A stretch of 64,000 nt of DNA from Cadophora sp. MPI-SDFR-AT-0126 (Eukaryota; Ascomycota; Leotiomycetes; Helotiales; Ploettnerulaceae): positions 3,348,001 to 3,412,000 of the forward strand of contig JAGMVK010000003.1 of NCBI GenBank assembly GCA_020747065.1, written 5' to 3'. The notes beneath the pieces are model-generated. The model was not told the origin of the DNA and made no database searches. It worked only from the letters and a program-made list of their open reading frames with translations. The stretch's first letter is position 1; every line of letters starts with the position of its first letter. Position numbers and translations under genes: made by a program. Of the stretch, positions 46,129-58,762 are shown one piece after another.

Positions 46129-46773
46129 TTACAAAGCAGCCAAGACCGCGAACCCGGCAGCGACCAAGCTTCCGGCACCAACGATAACCTGTCCAGCGGC
46201 ATTGGTGACCTGGATGGGAGGCGAGCTGGAAGTAGCAGTAACGTTGGATGATGGGACGGGTGTTGGGACGATGGTGAGGCTGGGCGCAGCTGAGGTGGGG
46301 TATACAGTGCTGGATGCCTCGGCGGTGGTAGATGGAGCATATGTTGACACGGCGGACTCAACGGAGCTGGAAACTGAGGCGACGACGCTGGATGCGGCGG
46401 ATGAGACTGAGGCGGCGGTGGATGAGGCTCCTCCTGCAGCGGAAGAGGCAGATACTGCTGCGCAGGCGGCTTGGGCGGCGGTCAAGACGGCTGAGTGAAG
46501 ATGTTAGCTTTTTGGTTCTTGTTTATAAGTTCGTATGAGGAGTGAGAGCTTACCAATAGCTTGGTCTCCGCAAGCAGCGAGGACACAGGATGTAGCAGCC
46601 GCAGTGATGGCAGATTGGTTGGACTCCTCGCACTGGCATGCAATATCGGAAGCTCCACAGCTGGTAGATGAAGCGACGGCATCGGAGATACAGGTCGTAG
46701 CACAGGCTGGGATCTGAGCATTTGCAAGGCCAACGAGGGCGATGAGAGCGACGGCGGAGAATGAGTACTGCAT
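46129..46773 (-). CDS. CFEM-domain GPI-anchored cell-surface protein
   Basis: Two exons (46773-46554, 46490-46129) with a 63-nt intron, 193 residues. Signal peptide MQYSFSAVALIALVGLANA, then a CFEM domain with eight cysteines in the family pattern (IPACATTC, SCGASDIACQCE, SCVLAACG, and a last Cys in AAQAAC). The Asp in ASDIACQC matches the axial haem ligand of Candida CFEM proteins. A Ser/Ala/Thr-rich stalk follows and a hydrophobic C-terminus (GAGSLVAAGFAVLAAL) serves as GPI signal. CFEM proteins sit on the cell wall or membrane; some capture haem iron, others act as effectors. Haem binding here is inference from the Asp. The intron lies before the last Cys. Confidence 0.92.
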
Positions 46774-49700
46774 TTTGACTTTTGTGGTGGTTTTGTCTGA
46801 CTGGTTATTGCCGTAAACGAGTGTTGGCAAAATTGTATAATTGGGACGGGTAGTGATACAGTGAGCGATTGATGGATTGCTTTGAGGTAAGGAAGGAAGG
46901 AAGGGAAAGAGAGGAGAGGAGGAAATGTGGTTATATACAGGATCGAGATGAGATGAGGCCGAGCTCCCCTTGCACTCATGGTGGCCGGGACACCAGCTCC
47001 AACCACCAAGCAAGCCCCCCTTGGTTTCCGTGGCGGGCCAGTACACTCGCATCCTGCACGACGCCGGACCTGAGCCGTGTCCAAGGAAACAGACTCGATG
47101 GGCTTACGAATGTGAGCTTGTCCTCCGCGATATGACCAATGACAATCCAGAATCGGCGACCAGACCAGGCCTGGTAGACGCGCATCTGGGGGTTGGCATT
47201 TGGGTTTGTGCGGAGAAGTTTCCAGTTCAGCAGTGAAGCCACAAATCTAGCCTCAAAGAAGCTCGCCCGGTAACTTTTCTCATCCTGAATAATCCCGCTT
47301 TCAGTTTAGATGACAAGCAGTGACAAGCGACGGACTGTCCTGCGAAAAGAAACGGCGCAATTGAGAGGCGATATCAGGGGTCTAGGCAGGGGGCGGAGGC
47401 TGGCTGGGTGGGACTTGGAGATCGAATTGAAGGCGGAGAAGGCTTGGAAGGAAGCTGGGGACGTTCTGGGGCTAGTGAAGCGAGCATTTCGGTTGGAAGA
47501 AAAGAGTGTCCTGTAATGTGCCACTGAAGATCGACAATTTGCCTGTTTGTATGCGAATCATGTCGTTGATAGGTATCCTGCTCTGCTGGAAAGAGGATGA
47601 GTACTCGTTTCAAAATGAAGCTGCCTTGCACCAGTAGGTAAGGGCCGTCCAAGAAAACAAAAGATGGCCAGAAAGAGGGGAAGCATATCATGTCATGTCA
47701 TGCAGGAACGGCGGGATGTTGGACAATCAACCACACGCAGCATCTAAACCAACCATGACTTTTATCTAAATCTCGGTGTCATCGCCCGATCCTACAGTAC
47801 CTGCCACTCCACCCAGCCTGTTGAATTAGGTCGGTGGCGTAGGACGAGAAGAAAGAAAAACCTTTCGCCTTCCTTTGCCCATGACAGGTCCAGAGGTCGT
47901 CGTCAGATCCTGCCCTGCCCTGCCTTCCCATAATGTTGCGTTGCATCCTTTCCGGCCGGGGCATGGGCCTAGAAGTGGCTTAGTGTTTCTTGGACGCTGA
48001 GAGTGGAAGGTCTGGGGAAGCGCGATGGGGCTCGCCCCGCTGAAATAATTTTATTGTTTATGGGGTAATTGAACGGGCAGGACTTCAGCGAACACCAATC
48101 CAACGGCTTGTGTCACTTGCACGACGCCACGATGAGCAGGGCCGAGGTGCTTATTTCATTGACATTTGACATCTGATTATGCCTTTGTGCTCTGTACGAG
48201 AATTCGGATTTTATATCCGATGATTTGGCCGTGTTGGGTCTTTGTAAAGGATGGATGGGTTTTCACATGTTTTTGTTTACACGTGTGTGCTTTTTGACAG
48301 CGCGCAGACGGGAAGTCTAAAATTTTTCTACAGTAGTTCAGGGACGCGAGACGCCAGGAACCAGTGGCTATATTTGGGAGGTGCACGATCTCGAACTCCA
48401 ATTGGCAGTGCCTTCTCAAGGTCGCACAGCAACCAGAGGGAACCAGAGCCAGTCGTCCTGCTTCTGCTAGGAAACACTCGAGAGCGAATCACACTCTCAG
48501 TGTCCATCCATCTCCTTATTTTCCCATGCATGGGCTAAAGTTTCTCCTCATAACTGAAGATCATAAGACTCCGCATTTTACCTTACCTCATCTCCGCTGC
48601 TGGCTTCCCCTCATTCTCGTTCAAATAAAACTCCCAAGAACAGATCACCAACAAGACCTTTTTCCAGAACCAGGAAATTACTTGTACTCCAAGTGGGCAG
48701 GCAGCTCCGCAAAACCCCATGTTTTCATTTCTGTCTCCTTGTCTTTTCCGGGTGTGTGGCCGAGTTGGCCGAGCTCCACCGACCACCGCGCCGCGCCAAC
48801 CCCGCCGCTATTTATTATTCATGCATCGTATCTCGTTTTGAGGCCAAGCTCCGGGGTAAATTTCCTGGGCGGTGATTATGGAAGGGGCAGCTGGAAGGTT
48901 CGAGATGGCTGGATGCGTCGTAACTTACCACGGAATTGCAGGCAGGCAGGTTAGAAGAGGTATTCTCTGTTAATTATTTGACAATCTTTTTCGATCGGCT
49001 TTGAGCCTTCTTTTGGAAGAGCTGGGTTTTCATTTGATAGTCGGGCTAATGCGATGCGATGCGATGCAGGTGCGGTGATCCTGTTTGGAAGAACACGAGC
49101 GTTTGTGTGACTGACGATGGTGGCGAGCAGGCTAAGGTAGGGTTCTCGAGATTAATGGCCACAAGGTTCTTTACGACGTGTGACATGTGATATCTGGCTT
49201 TGTCTCCTTATTTTTATGCTTTTTCTGTTTTGTTGGTTTGGGATTTATTGTCAAGTCTCTTCGTACTTTTTGGGGCACTGGGTAGGTGTACTGCTTAGGC
49301 AACTTCAGCACGCCGTTATGATATTTTGAGTAGGTGTTATGGAGTACAATGCTTTGTATGGCCATGATCACGCAATCTTCTTCTGTCTCTACATCTCATA
49401 CCTATGTTTTCTTCCTACAGACCTTCCTCCCCTGAAGTTCGACAAACAGGGTTCTGTCATCTTACAAAATCCCTCATCTTCCTCATCTCCCTTCTCTACC
49501 ATGCAGTCTCTCCAATTCCGCTCCTACATCACAATCTCATAACACAAGAGAAGGTCAAACTTACCTTACACAGTTCCACAGATTGCAATCAAACCGAATA
49601 TCGTCCTATCCCTTCCTTCAACCTCCCACACTCTCAACCTCGCACGTCGGACCGAAACAACAAGGAAATTACCGAGTGGGATTCCGCTGTCCTTGTTGTT

Positions 49701-50777
49701 CGTGGAACTCTCTGGAGTACATCATAACATCGGTTGTACAAGATTTAGGGAAAGGAAATTTCAGGTACGATAGTATGAGTGTGCTAGAAATATGTCCACC
49801 TGAGAGTTTCTGAGATGGGGAAGAAGGGAACATAAAGGGTAATGAGACCTACGAAGTTGCTATGTGGTGAGGTTTCAATATCTTGCTATGGATTTGATGG
49901 CCGTACAGAGGGCTATTTACCAGTAAGTGGATTGGTTATCTGCGGCCTGAAGTAAGGAGGTGATATGCTGGAAATTTGGAGTGGTACTGGGTGCGGTGCT
50001 CTGAGGCGCGCACCTTTTCTGGTCTTCTCTCCTCCCATTGTGTTCATTCTGCCGCGAGCCAATATCCCATTTGGTAACTCTCTGTCTTTGACATAAAGAT
50101 TTTTGAAGTTGTAACTTACCTCTGAAAAGATCTCGGCGCGTTATTGTTAAGTCTTCAAGTCATTGCATTGCTTTCACGTTTCGCTTGGCAACATGGAGAA
50201 GATACACCGTAATCAAGATGACCCTTCTTTGTATTTTGAGCAGATTGATTATTCTACTTTCTTAAGCACTGTACAGAGTAGTTGAAAACTGGTCTCGTCG
50301 CGGGCTCTTCCAGCAAGCACCACTTTTCTCCCAGCTTTATCCTGTATCATGTGATTTGGTGAACCTGACACTTTCATGTAATGCCGCTCGATGGCGTTTG
50401 ATGCTGATGTTCCGTCTCACTCTTCACATTTTCTTGCAACATCAATTCAGGCTCTTGAAACTCAATCAGTTCATCCTGCTTTATCTCCGAGCCCACTCAA
50501 TTCCGTGCTCAGAGACAAATACTCCACGTGCTCCAGGCAGGTCAGCTATTTTGGGGGCTGGTGCCTGGCGCTAGTACGAATAGAGCGGATCTGCCTGCCT
50601 TAGCTTCATGTCATCACGCTTTCCGTCACGGGAACTCGCGCGTGAGTAATTCCACGACAAACGCGACAAGAACTTCCCGTCTCTCTCTTCTTAGCGGTGA
50701 GCTGAGCTGAGGATTCTGTGGCTTTGATGAGAACAATCAAATACCTTCTTCTCCCGTCCGTCCGTCCGTCTGTCTTT

Positions 50778-50812
<35 letters not shown>

Positions 50813-51010
50813 TCTTCATCAATTCAACAGCGTTTCTTCTGCGAGTCTCATCTTATCTCGATCTCTACAGTCGTCGATTGAACACTGATCGTTTCCATCT
50901 CATCAATTCAATCACGCATTTCCTTAACTTCCTTTGTCTTCAAACTCATTTCATCAAACCTCAATCGTCCCTTAAGCGCTTCATCGCGCCTTTTGACTTC
51001 AATCGTCAGT
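46774..51010. other. long intergenic region, divergent promoters
   Basis: 4.2 kb between divergently transcribed genes. No frame above about 200 codons and none with a domain; the ones around 47,300 and 48,400 lie on both strands and look like chance. Short repeats occur (a GCGAT triplet repeat near 49,051 and microsatellites near 50,780). The last 300 bases before 51011 are C/T-rich, probably the leader of the ankyrin gene. Confidence 0.45.
50782..50808. repeat. TC dinucleotide microsatellite in the ankyrin-gene leader
   Basis: About 13 perfect TC units, preceded by a GTCC tetranucleotide repeat from about 50,754. It lies about 200 bases before the start codon and will vary in length between strains. 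Confidence 0.9.
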
Positions 51011-54000
51011 ATGCCGACTCTCGCAGAATCAAAGGATCCAATTGAGATCCCCACTCTGCCTACAGAGTCCGTAAAGGACTTCATCCCGTATCTCGCCAGC
51101 AACCCTGATACACCGATCGGAATCCTTCTCGAGCCTTTCAAGAAGTTTGAGGGTGAGCTTCGAAAGGTCTATGCGCAGCAACCTGACCATGAGTTGGTAA
51201 AGGATGGGAATATCAACTTGGTTCCTATTTTTGAGGGTCATGAGAATGAACTTAAGATTCGCGCGAGGGATTTGGAGAAGGAGTCTGATGATGAGAAGGC
51301 CAAGTAAGATCAATTCCTCTCCTTCTCCCCTTATTTATCATACTGTTGAAGTTGTTTACTCACACGATACAGGTACATCATGCCATTGAGCAATGCTGAC
51401 CGCAAACCCAATGGCTCTGCCGCCGTCGTCTCATCTTTCAAGGACTTTCAGAAGAACTTCAATCTCTTCTCCGAATCGTCCCTCGCAGATCTCGATTGGA
51501 ACAATGTCGTTGCAGCTGGTTCCGCCGTCACAACCGCACTTCTCCCTGTGCCAGAGAAGTGGGCTGGCAGTAAGCGAAGCCTCCGAGAGTACTATCACGA
51601 GCATCTTGCACCTGCTAGTGATGTCGACCTCTTCCTCTACGGTCTCACTGAAGAAGAGGGCTTGGAGAAGATCAAGCAGATTGAGAAGAACATCAAGGAT
51701 GGCATCCTCCATGAAACCACCACAATCCGCACCAAGAATGCCATCACAATCGCATCCCAGTACCCGACTCGTCACGTTCAGATCGTCCTTCGACTTTACG
51801 ATTCCGTCTCTCAAATCATCACTGGATTCGATGTGGACTGTGCTTGTGCAGCTTATGATGGAAAGCAGGTTTATGCTGCCCCTCGAGCTGTCGCCGCTTT
51901 CGTCACACAATGCAACACTATTGACCTCACTCGTCGTTCACCATCCTACGAGAATCGTCTTTCGAAGTACAGCCACAGAGGATTCGAAGTGCACTGGCCA
52001 CTCATGGACCGTACCAGAATCGATCCGACGATATTCGAACGCTCTTTTGGCCGAACTCAGGGACTTGCTCGATTGTTGATCCTTGAGAAACTCCCCAAGA
52101 CTGTCGACAGAGAGGCATACATGGATCAGCGTCGTGCCGAGCGTGGTAGACCAGCACTTCACCGAAACTTCCGCAACCAATACCGCATGGGCGGCAATAT
52201 CAAGGATTCCGAGGAAGACGAGGTGGCCGAGTGGGTTGATCAGGAGGAAGTTGCGTCTTATCACACAATGACTGTTCCATATGGACCAAAGTACCAAGCC
52301 TCTAGAATCAATCGCCTGCTATACGCCAAGGACCTTCTTTTGAATGCAGAGTGGAATCAACCCAAGGAGCGCGAAGTCTACCTCCACAGACACCCTTGCT
52401 TTTTCGGCACTGCCGAAGAGGTCTTGCAGGACTGTTGCGGCTATTGCCCTGTTCCCAAGACTGACGAGGAGATTGAAGTGGCCGAGGAAGAGAGCAAGAC
52501 TTACATCTCCGGTCCTCTCAAATTTGTTATGGATGATCCCGGACGACAAGAAATTGGATCCTTCAATCCTATCACAGATGATGAGTGGACTACCATGGCG
52601 TATGTCGGGGACACTGCTAGACTTTGTCAAGCTATCGTAGACGGAGACTTAGAGCACGTCCAGGATTGGTGCGCTCAAGAAGGTGTAGATGTCAATCGTC
52701 GCGACTACACAGGTCGAACACCTCTTCACCTTGCTACAATGGCGTCTACCCCCGAAATCGTCCAATGCTTGATTGACAATGGCGCAAGACTCATTGCCAG
52801 GCTTGTTGATGGACGAACTGCCTTGCACATCGCAGCCGCTCGTGGAAGTGTGGAGATGGTCAATTCCCTGATGCAGAAGAGCGAAGCCAACGAGGAGGAA
52901 GAGGAAGAGAAGGTCGAAGCACGCCGTGCGGCAAGAAAGGCAGCGCAAGCTGCTGCTGGCTCTACTTCCAAGGACGGAGAAGAGAGAGCCAGTGAAGACA
53001 TCAGCGATGCAGAGTCTGAAGCTTCTGAGATTACTTTGGACAGCGAAGAGGGGTCTGACTCGATGACAATGGGCTCCTTTGTTAAAGTTGCTGAGGACAA
53101 ACCCAAGGAAGGAGTAAGTTGACCTTTTGGAAGTGCTGAAACGCCTATTGGACTTCTGCTAATACACCACTGTAGGAGGATATTCCAGAGGATGATTCGG
53201 AAGATCCTGATATTTACGAGATCCATGTCATTGCTTGGGACTATGGCCTGTCTCCTCTCCATCTGGCTATTCTCAATGGCCATATCGAAGTCATTGAGCT
53301 TCTTGTATCGGAGTATGGTGCAGACGTCCTCCTTCCAGTCAAGTAAGTCTTGCCTCGTCCAACTCCCGCTGCACCAGGTCGGGAAATGTTTCTAAATGTT
53401 GCAGGCTCGTTCAACCCGGAACCAGCAATGCTCGTGGAGCCATCATGTCCCTTCTACTTGCCTTGTCCCTTCCCGCTGAAAAGGCCAAGGAAGTGGTCAA
53501 GCTGCTCCTCAAACTCGGTGCGACGTCTGGTCAGGCAGATATGAATCACTACAGTGTCTTCCACTATGTCGTCAGCCAAGAAAGAACTGATATCCTAGAT
53601 CTCCTTCTATCTGAGGATAACCCAATCGCAATGAGTGTGCTGAACAATGTCGGCGGTGGTTCTCACTATCAGCAGGGTTACTCACCTCTGACATCCGCCA
53701 TTGACCGTGGCAACCAGGACCTAGTCGCAAAGCTTCTTGCCCTCGGCGCATCTCCGACGATCGATTTCGATACTTGGGTCAAGACATACCTTGCGCAGAA
53801 TCCCTACGCCAGAAACCAAAGCCCCGAACACACGAAAACACAATACCAGAACTCCGTTACGCAGCCTATCATTGCAGCTGCTGTCAAGGAGTTGGGGAAG
53901 TCTGTTCAGGAACTTCTTTCTCGTGGTGCAGACCCGAAGACGTTGGAAAAGGCTGCCTGGGGCGTTGTTGCGAACCCTCAAAACGGCACCTACCAAGTCG

Positions 54001-56837
54001 CGGAGTCTCTATTGGATATTGTTCAACGAAAATTGAAGGCTTTACGAGAGTATGTATCCAGCCTCCTGTACGAGCATATGTGCTTGCCGAAAGAATCCCA
54101 AAAAGTCCCAGCTTAGTTCAGATGGAGCTAACCTTCAACAGATGGAAACCTTCCGAAACTACTTTGAAGAAGCCAGAGACTCTCCGAGACGAGAACCACT
54201 ACACTCGTGGTCTCAAAGGCTACGCCTACTTCAACGCAGTACAGAACTACAAGCAGAAGTTGCGCGAGAACAAGGAAGCATGGGAGACCTGGACGAAAGG
54301 CGAGAAGAAGGAAGATGGTATCGAAGAGAAACAGGCTGCCATCGCAAAACTCATCCTTGGGCTCGAGGAAGCTGAGAAATCATTGCTCAAGGCAGGAGGC
54401 AAAACTTTCAAGGAAATGTACCCAGATACACCTGCACACCAGGGCCATAACCGATTCGGATACAATTATCAACCTGCTGAACCGTCTCCTTACGAAACGA
54501 CTCTCACGTTCAATGTGCCCGAACTCAATACCGCCAAGAAAGACGGGTATATTCGTCTATTTGACGCTGCTTGGGACAATGACTTGGATACTCTCAAGTC
54601 TATGACACTGGCACCCTGGACATGGATTGAAGGAGCTCCACTCGAATCCCCATTGAAGATTGCTGTTTCTGACGGAAACGGCTTCAGTCCCTTCTCTATT
54701 GCCGTTCTTCGAGGACATTATGATCTTGCTAAAAAGATCATCGAGATCTCCATGGCTCAGTATCACAAGGATGATGGTGTCAGCTCTCGACAGAGATGGA
54801 CCATGAGAAATGACGACAGTGATGAGGAGTATGACTCTGATGACGACTACGAGGCTGATCATGGTAAACTTCTTATCTATAAATACTCGTATCTGGCGCT
54901 GACTCGAGATAGATCATCTGCCAATCTACGCGGAGCTAGTTAGTGACAAGTTCACTGTGGATAATCTCGGCGAGGTCTCGAACATCGTCAAGAGCAACGT
55001 GTTGCCCAAAGAGATGATCGAATGGAATTGCTTGCCCCAGCGATTCCTCGAACCATCTAAGCAAGATCAACCATATCGAATCTCTCTCTTAGAACATGCG
55101 GTACTGTCTAACAACATGGAATTGCTGAAGTTTATGTTGCAAGTCGGCGCTGAACAGCAAGCACTTACCGCTGTAGAAGAGGATGATCAAACTTCGTACA
55201 ATATCAGTCAATCTGTCTTCTCTGCTGCGATTCGTTTAGGGCGAACAGATATGCTTGCTGAGATGATCAAGGTGAGTTGACTTCGCTGCTGGCTTCCGGT
55301 TGATATGATTACTGACTTGTCTCAGGCTACTGGTGTTGGCATCCCGTTGAACGCACTCATCAAGAAGAGTGGTGTCGAAATCAAGACCAAGCCACGATAC
55401 TACCAAGGTCTCAGCGTTGGAGGCAAGAAGCGAGCAGATTGGGCACAAGCACCTGGCGGCGAAGTACATGTGGTTGAAGAGAGAGTTCCTCCTCTTTTAC
55501 AAGCTGCTCATATTGCAAGTATCGATTCGGTAGAATGGTTCATGAGTGATGCGCCTCTGAGACGATACAAGGAGTTCGCGGAGAGCAACAAGCATGACAA
55601 GAGAATCAAGACTTTGATGGAAACTGGAAAGGGATTTGAGAAAACCATTGGTGGTTGGCTTGATGCTAAGAGTCCGCATATGCTAATCTGTCGTGCAAAT
55701 ACAATGCTAACCAGTATTCAGGCGAATTGGTCCTTCATTGCGCTATTCTATTCAACCACTCCAAGGATCAGGATAAAATCCCCTATCTTGCTTTAATCAA
55801 GCATCTCGTCTCGGTGGCACCCGAGTCCATCGAGCAGAAATCTTCAGAGGGCATGACGCCGCTTCACCTTGCTGTGCTAGCTCACCAACCCGAAGTCATT
55901 TCATTCCTCCTCTCCGAAGGCGCAAACCAACGCCATCGCGACAAAGCCGGTCGCAACATCGTCCATCACATGGTAGCCCCTAAGAATCATGCACGAGCAA
56001 ATACAGATGCCGAAAAGCTCCAGCAGTTGATCAGTCTCTTCGATAAGTCCGCAGTCAAAGAAATGCTTCTTGAGCGCTGTACCGAGCAACCAGGAGCGCT
56101 GACTCCACTGGCATATTACATGGCTAAGAATTCTGGATCGTATAGAAAGCCTGACATTGTCTCAATTCTTGCCAAGTACTCCAACGGCGAGGATCTGGCT
56201 ATGATTAACGGCGAGGGTGATCTGCCACTTCATGTCGTACGTCTCTCACCACATGCTCTCCCCACTATTATATGTTCCGAATACTGACGCAACCTAGGCT
56301 ATCAAACAAGGAATGAGTAGTCTAACCTCTTTCCTCCTCTCTCTCAACCCTTCCCTCCTCTACCGCGAAAACGCCACAGGTCGCACCCCTCTCGAAATGG
56401 CGCTTGACATTTTCATCGCCTCACAAGTCGAGAACCCGCTCCCGATCTCCAGTACCAACTATAACACGTACTACTACCACGGGCAGACTGACTATAACTC
56501 CATCATCAATCAATCGCCTTCGTCCTTTGTTGCTAAAGGCAAAGTGGCCGAACCAGAAGATAGTAAGAAGCGTACTTGGGAGATTTGTCAGAGTGTTGAT
56601 AGGGAGATTGCCGAGAAGGGTGAGGGCGAGAATGGTGGGGATGGCAATGGGATGAGGAAGAGGAGACTTGTGAGTCTATTTGAGGCGAATGAGGTTGCGA
56701 AGAGGGTGGCGAGTTTGAAGAGAGAGAGGGCGCGGTATGGATACGGATATGGCGGCGGACAGGTCGTTGTTAATGGGGGCTTGATCGATGGGGAGGGGAA
56801 GACGGATGTTGTTTCTGAGTGGTCGATGGACTTGTGA
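51011..56837 (+). CDS. giant nucleotidyltransferase-like/ankyrin-repeat protein
   Basis: Nine exons: 51011-51303, 51373-53113, 53176-53342, 53405-54049, 54142-54863, 54913-55271, 55326-55671, 55722-56236, 56298-56837; 1775 residues. Residues about 110-330 look like a nucleotidyltransferase fold: AAGSAVTTALL (the hG-S motif, about 147), SDVDLFLYG (Asp-x-Asp, about 180) and ITGFDVDC (third Asp, about 251), with conserved-looking RTKNAITI, VQIVLRLY and RRSPSYENRL. Ankyrin repeats follow: a pair at about 540-605 (GRTPLHLATMA, GRTALHIAAARG), then others near SPLHLAILNGH, SPLTSAIDRGN, SPFSIAVLRGH, TPLHLAVLAHQ and TPLEMALDI, with acidic and coiled-coil-like linkers. No signal peptide or membrane span. 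Similar proteins occur in other fungi and protists, but I know of no described function; enzymatic activity is inference. All exon phases agree; the intron at 55672 has an odd donor (GTCCGC). Confidence 0.88.
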
Positions 56838-57250
56838 GCAGGGTATTTATGAATGATTTGAGGAGCTGGGGCTTAGAGATGAAGAGGATCGCTTGACTTG
56901 GCTGCTTCGATACATCCGCGAACTGGTGGCTTGTTATTTACTTTCATATGTCGAATTCTGTTACTTTGGTGGGATCTCTCCCTGCCAAAAGGGCTCTCAC
57001 TTCCTGTCTTTACAGACATCTTTTCCATTTCAGATAGGTAGCTGCAAACCAGCATATCTGACGTTGCAGGAAATGCAACGATTTATCCAGGCGCTTGACG
57101 AGTGAAAGCATGGCGGTGCTAGATCACAACGTGCAGACACTGGCTTGTGTGGTGCAATTGATATCTTTTGAGGTGAATGAGCAAGAATTTCTGAATTCAT
57201 TATGTTGACTGACTGCGCGTACAGTTATTCAAGGGTGGCGCCATCAATTG
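56838..57250. other. intergenic after the ankyrin gene
   Basis: About 400 bases with the ankyrin-gene 3' UTR and no recognisable feature. Confidence 0.4.
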
Positions 57251-58157
57251 GAGGGTTCATCTTAAGGCTGGATGCGATCTAGTCCCCATGATACATGAGC
57301 AGAAACTAAAGCACGGCTCTGGCCTTCTGCATCAACAGCAGCGGGCTCAGGAGGCTCAATCTAGCTCAGTAGAGTCCAACGCCTTGCGCTTCTTGACCGG
57401 CTGCATAATCTAGTTCGACATACTCTCCTGCATATCCACCAATGCAGGACCAAACCTCGCATCCTATCACTACGATCTGCTCCTCAGGCTAGCACCCGAG
57501 ATAGCACACAGTATTGAGTTACACTCCGTCTGTCGTGCTCAAAACTGGGTGATGATGATAATCTGCTGGCACATCAAAATCCAAGGACGTCATGGAGGAG
57601 AGCGGTGGACTCAGATCATGAAATAAGAGCTTTGAGGCCGCTGCGCGAAATATAGAGAGTCGGTTAAGATCACAGCACTGCCAGCTTCGTGAAGAGTTGG
57701 CTACATTGAGACAACAGCACAACGGTCCACCAGCATATTCCTTGCCAGACATATATGCACAGCACACCGTCCTCGTCGTAACATCTATCTTCGCTTCAGC
57801 AGCGCTCATCTACCTCCAAACAACAACAGCTACACTCAGAAACTCAGACCTAAATCCCGAACTCGTTACATCAGCACTGAAGGACACCATCGACTCCATG
57901 AAATTGATCACCGACTAGCTTATATTCAGGGGCCTGTTGTGGCCGCTGTGTGTCGCTGTATGGCTTCGAGTTATGAAGATCAGGAGTTCTTCATGACCAA
58001 GGCTAAAAGCGCGGTTAGTGACACGAAAAGTTTTGGGAACTCGGGAATGGTGTTGGAGGTTTTGCAGAGGGGTTGGCAATCGCAGAAGTGCAAGGGGATG
58101 TTGGTGGATTGTGAGGCGGCGTTGAGGGATTTGGGGATATGTGTTCTGCTTGTTTGA
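57251..58157 (+). pseudogene. decayed fungal transcription-factor domain (Zn2Cys6 type, C-terminal part)
   Basis: Translations in two frames spell the C-terminal half of a fungal-specific transcription factor domain (PF11951-like): RFLTGCII-stop-FDILSC, AQNWVMMI, DIYAQHTVLVVTSIFASAAL, a GLLWPLCVA block, and SGMVLEVLQRGW. The chain is broken by stops at 57411 (TAG where the family has Trp, so one G-to-A change), 57624 (TAA) and 57916 (TAG), and by a frameshift near 57945. No intron removes these. The Zn2Cys6 DNA-binding part is not seen upstream. It is therefore a relic, probably of a regulator gene, lying next to the siderophore transporter; any former link between them is speculation. Confidence 0.75.
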
Positions 58158-58570
58158 TGTATGAGAGGTTGTGTGATTGGGAATCCTGTATTACGCAGTA
58201 CTGGGAGGCTGGGTTTCTTGGAAATCGGTGAAGTACGAATGCGATGTTGTTCCTTCGCTAGTCCTCGGTTTGGAAACGATGTACAGAATTAGTTCATCCC
58301 AACTTCCAGATATCCATCCCAACTTTCGATGTTGCCGAGAGAATATTGACTAACATTGTAAAGCGTTTATGCCATCAAGATGTAAGATCCATAGTCTTCG
58401 GCTACGAACAGTTCATAGGTTTCAAGGATTACTTTCTCTTATCCAGTTGCTACATCCCCCTACCCCAAGCTTACCCCACCTTTGAAGACCACAACACCTT
58501 CGTGTCCACCTTACTCCGGATAGCCCACCATAAGCTGCATCTTAAGCGGCTTGGCCATTGTTGCACATCA
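58158..58570. other. intergenic between relic and transporter
   Basis: About 400 bases without a supported gene; one 83-codon frame continuing into the promoter is not convincing. Confidence 0.4.
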
Positions 58571-58762
58571 GTTTCTTATCTTCGGCTCCGCAGATAAGAT
58601 ATTATCACTCCAGCCATTGGTGGCGCTGGTGTTGCCCATGGGAACCAGTCGTTTGTCCAACATTGTCCAACGCTTATATACTGCTGCGACATTCATCGAT
58701 TCTTATCATTGCTACTTCAATTTTAAGATCCTCTTACCTATTGATAATCCGAATCATTCGTC
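58571..58762 (+). promoter_or_regulatory. GATA-site cluster upstream of the siderophore transporter
   Basis: Five GATAA cores lie within about 175 bases of the start codon: CTTATC at 58575, AGATAA at 58592, TTATCA at 58602, TTATCA at 58703 and TGATAA at 58742. Siderophore genes of filamentous fungi are repressed by GATA factors of the SreA/SRE/URBS1 type that bind ATCWGATAA-like sites when iron is plentiful. The sites are seen; iron control is inferred from the gene they precede. Confidence 0.55.

Noticed and set aside
45956..46498. 180-codon plus-strand frame rich in Ala/Glu
   Set aside because: Antisense of the Ser/Ala-rich stalk of the CFEM gene, a common artefact.
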